A stretch of DNA of 7,504 nucleotides, taken from positions 1 to 7,504 of the forward strand of contig DAOVYW010000115.1 in the NCBI GenBank assembly GCA_030635415.1. Reading direction: 5' to 3'. Each line of letters opens with the position of its first letter. The stretch's first letter is position 1. Of the stretch, positions 6,404 to 7,504 are shown one piece after another. Both the position numbers and the translations under genes were made by a program. The stretch is from Candidatus Firestoneibacteriota bacterium. GTDB taxonomy: Bacteria > Oederibacteriota > JAAXVQ01 > JAUVAV01. Under the pieces are notes generated by a model, which saw only the letters and a list, made by a program, of their open reading frames with translations, was not told the DNA's origin and did not search any database.

Positions 6404-7504
6404 TTAACCGGTATTACTCTTTAATTTGGAAATAAGTAAATTGACCAAATTCCGCAGCTTTTCATCATGATGCAATTTTTCTTTAATTTTATCATAACCG
6501 TATATAACCGTAGTATGATCTTTACCGCCAAAGAAACGGCCTATTTCCGGCAGAGAAAAATCCGTCATTTCACGGGATAAATACATGGCAATTTGACGGG
6601 GATAAACAATAGTTGAGGTCCTTTTTTTTGCTTTAAGGTCGGAAATTTTAAGATTAAATTCTTTAGCAACCATATCCGTAATCGCCTCAATAGTAAGGGG
6701 ACGATAATCATTTGAAAACAAATCACGCAAAACATGCCGCGTTACATCAAGACTGATTTCGCTTTTAGTCAATGAAGAAAAGGCAATCACACGAGTTAAG
6801 GAACCTTCCAATTCCCTAATGTTGGCCTTAACCTGGTTGGCAATATAAGCAAAGACATCGTTGGGAATGGATACATTTTCATGTTCAGCCATCTGGCTTA
6901 AAATTGCAATTCGCGTTTCGAAATCCGGCGGTTGAATATCAGCCACCAAGCCCCATTCAAAGCGGGAACGAAGACGTTCTTCCAAATTAATTTCCTTGGG
7001 ATGCGAGTCGGAAGTAGCCACAATTTGTTTTTGGATATTATAGAGATCATTAAAAGTATGAAAAAATTCTTCCTGGGTGCCTTCTTTGCCCACTAAAAAT
7101 TGAATATCATCGATTAAAAGAACGTCCACCGTACGAAAGCGATCACGAAAGGCCCGCATGGAGCCGGAACCTATGGAAGCAATCATTTCATTCATAAACA
7201 TTTCGGAGGAAACATAAAGTACGCGTTTAGAAAAATTAGCATGCGTGTTAACATGATTACCGATAGCATGTAAAAGGTGGGTTTTACCCAGACCCACCCC
7301 GCCGTAAATGAAAAGAGGATTATAAGATTTAGCCGGAGCTTCCGCCACGGCATTGGAAGCGGCATGAGCGAAACGATTACTATTGCCGACCACAAAAGAG
7401 TTGAAAGTATATTTCGCATTAAGCGGGGTCGGAGTGGATGTTCTAGAGGAAGAAATAGAATTAAAAACCGCAGAATTATTATTAGCCTGTGCTGCCGGGG
7501 AAGC
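6404..7504 (-). CDS. dnaA: DnaA, chromosomal replication initiator (5' end truncated by window edge)
   Basis: DnaA is the AAA+ ATPase that binds DnaA boxes at oriC and melts the origin. The frame is open from the right edge through 366 codons to TAA at 6406-6404. An internal GTG at 7393 is not the start, because the frame continues upstream with a Ser/Asn/Thr/Pro-rich linker (domain II) followed by LNAKYTFNSFVVGNSNRFAH, the usual entry to domain III. About 90 residues, including domain I, should lie outside the window. Numbered from the edge, Walker A GGVGLGKTH is at about 68-76, Walker B VLLIDD at 128-133, sensor 1 (VATSDS) at 162-167, the arginine-finger segment LRSRF at 178-182, and sensor 2 (RELEGSLTR) at 230-238. 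The domain IV helix-turn-helix signature YPRQIAMYLSRE...GGKDHTTV occupies about 301-333. The signature has Lys where many DnaAs have Arg (GGRDHTTV). All ATPase motifs look intact. dnaN follows after 234 bp. Identity is certain; only the start is missing. Confidence 0.98.
   Translation of the reverse strand, partial: ASPAAQANNNSAVFNSISSSRTSTPTPLNAKYTFNSFVVGNSNRFAHAASNAVAEAPAKSYNPLFIYGGVGLGKTHLLHAIGNHVNTHANFSKRVLYVSSEMFMNEMIASIGSGSMRAFRDRFRTVDVLLIDDIQFLVGKEGTQEEFFHTFNDLYNIQKQIVATSDSHPKEINLEERLRSRFEWGLVADIQPPDFETRIAILSQMAEHENVSIPNDVFAYIANQVKANIRELEGSLTRVIAFSSLTKSEISLDVTRHVLRDLFSNDYRPLTIEAITDMVAKEFNLKISDLKAKKRTSTIVYPRQIAMYLSREMTDFSLPEIGRFFGGKDHTTVIYGYDKIKEKLHHDEKLRNLVNLLISKLKSNTG

Noticed and set aside
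7192..7419. Minus-strand 75-codon frame overlapping dnaA in another frame.
   Set aside because: dnaA occupies this DNA in a clearly conserved frame; the overlap product has no recognisable features.

Overview
The window holds four bacterial protein genes, all on the minus strand. Read in the direction of transcription (right to left) they are dnaA (its 5' end is off the right edge), dnaN, gyrA, and a membrane-anchored protein built like a sensor histidine kinase but lacking the residues needed for catalysis. This is a chromosomal replication-initiation neighbourhood. No mobile element, CRISPR array, rRNA or tRNA was seen.

Layout: 7504-6404 dnaA (366 codons, C-terminal part of the linker domain, AAA+ domain and DNA-binding domain); 6403-6170 a 234-bp AT-rich spacer with DnaA-box-like and DnaA-trio-like sequence, a 12-bp direct repeat and the dnaN ribosome binding site; 6169-5063 dnaN (368 aa); 5062-4928 a 135-bp spacer with a near-perfect palindrome; 4927-2486 gyrA (813 aa, complete); 2485-2429 a 57-bp spacer with a strong Shine-Dalgarno; 2428-173 the histidine-kinase-like gene (751 aa, GTG start); 172-1 downstream sequence with inverted repeats and no convincing gene.

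Three of the genes work together: DnaA opens the origin, the DnaN ring holds polymerase on DNA, and GyrA is the breakage-reunion subunit of gyrase, which removes positive supercoils ahead of the fork. recF and gyrB, which commonly lie between dnaN and gyrA in bacteria, are absent here, so the GyrA partner must be encoded elsewhere. The fourth gene is the unusual one. It keeps the full domain order of a sensor kinase (two membrane segments around a Cache-like sensor, HAMP, coiled coil, DHp-like and ATPase-like folds), but the phosphoacceptor His is Glu and the N, G1 and G2 boxes are altered. It looks like a maintained pseudokinase, possibly co-transcribed with gyrA.

The organism is a bacterium whose phylum I cannot fix from this sequence. 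The proteins are well conserved but the gene order is not the standard one, which would suit a divergent or uncultured lineage. Base composition is uneven: a 60-base sample in the kinase-like gene (361-420) has 36 G+C, and one in dnaN (5281-5340) has 14.
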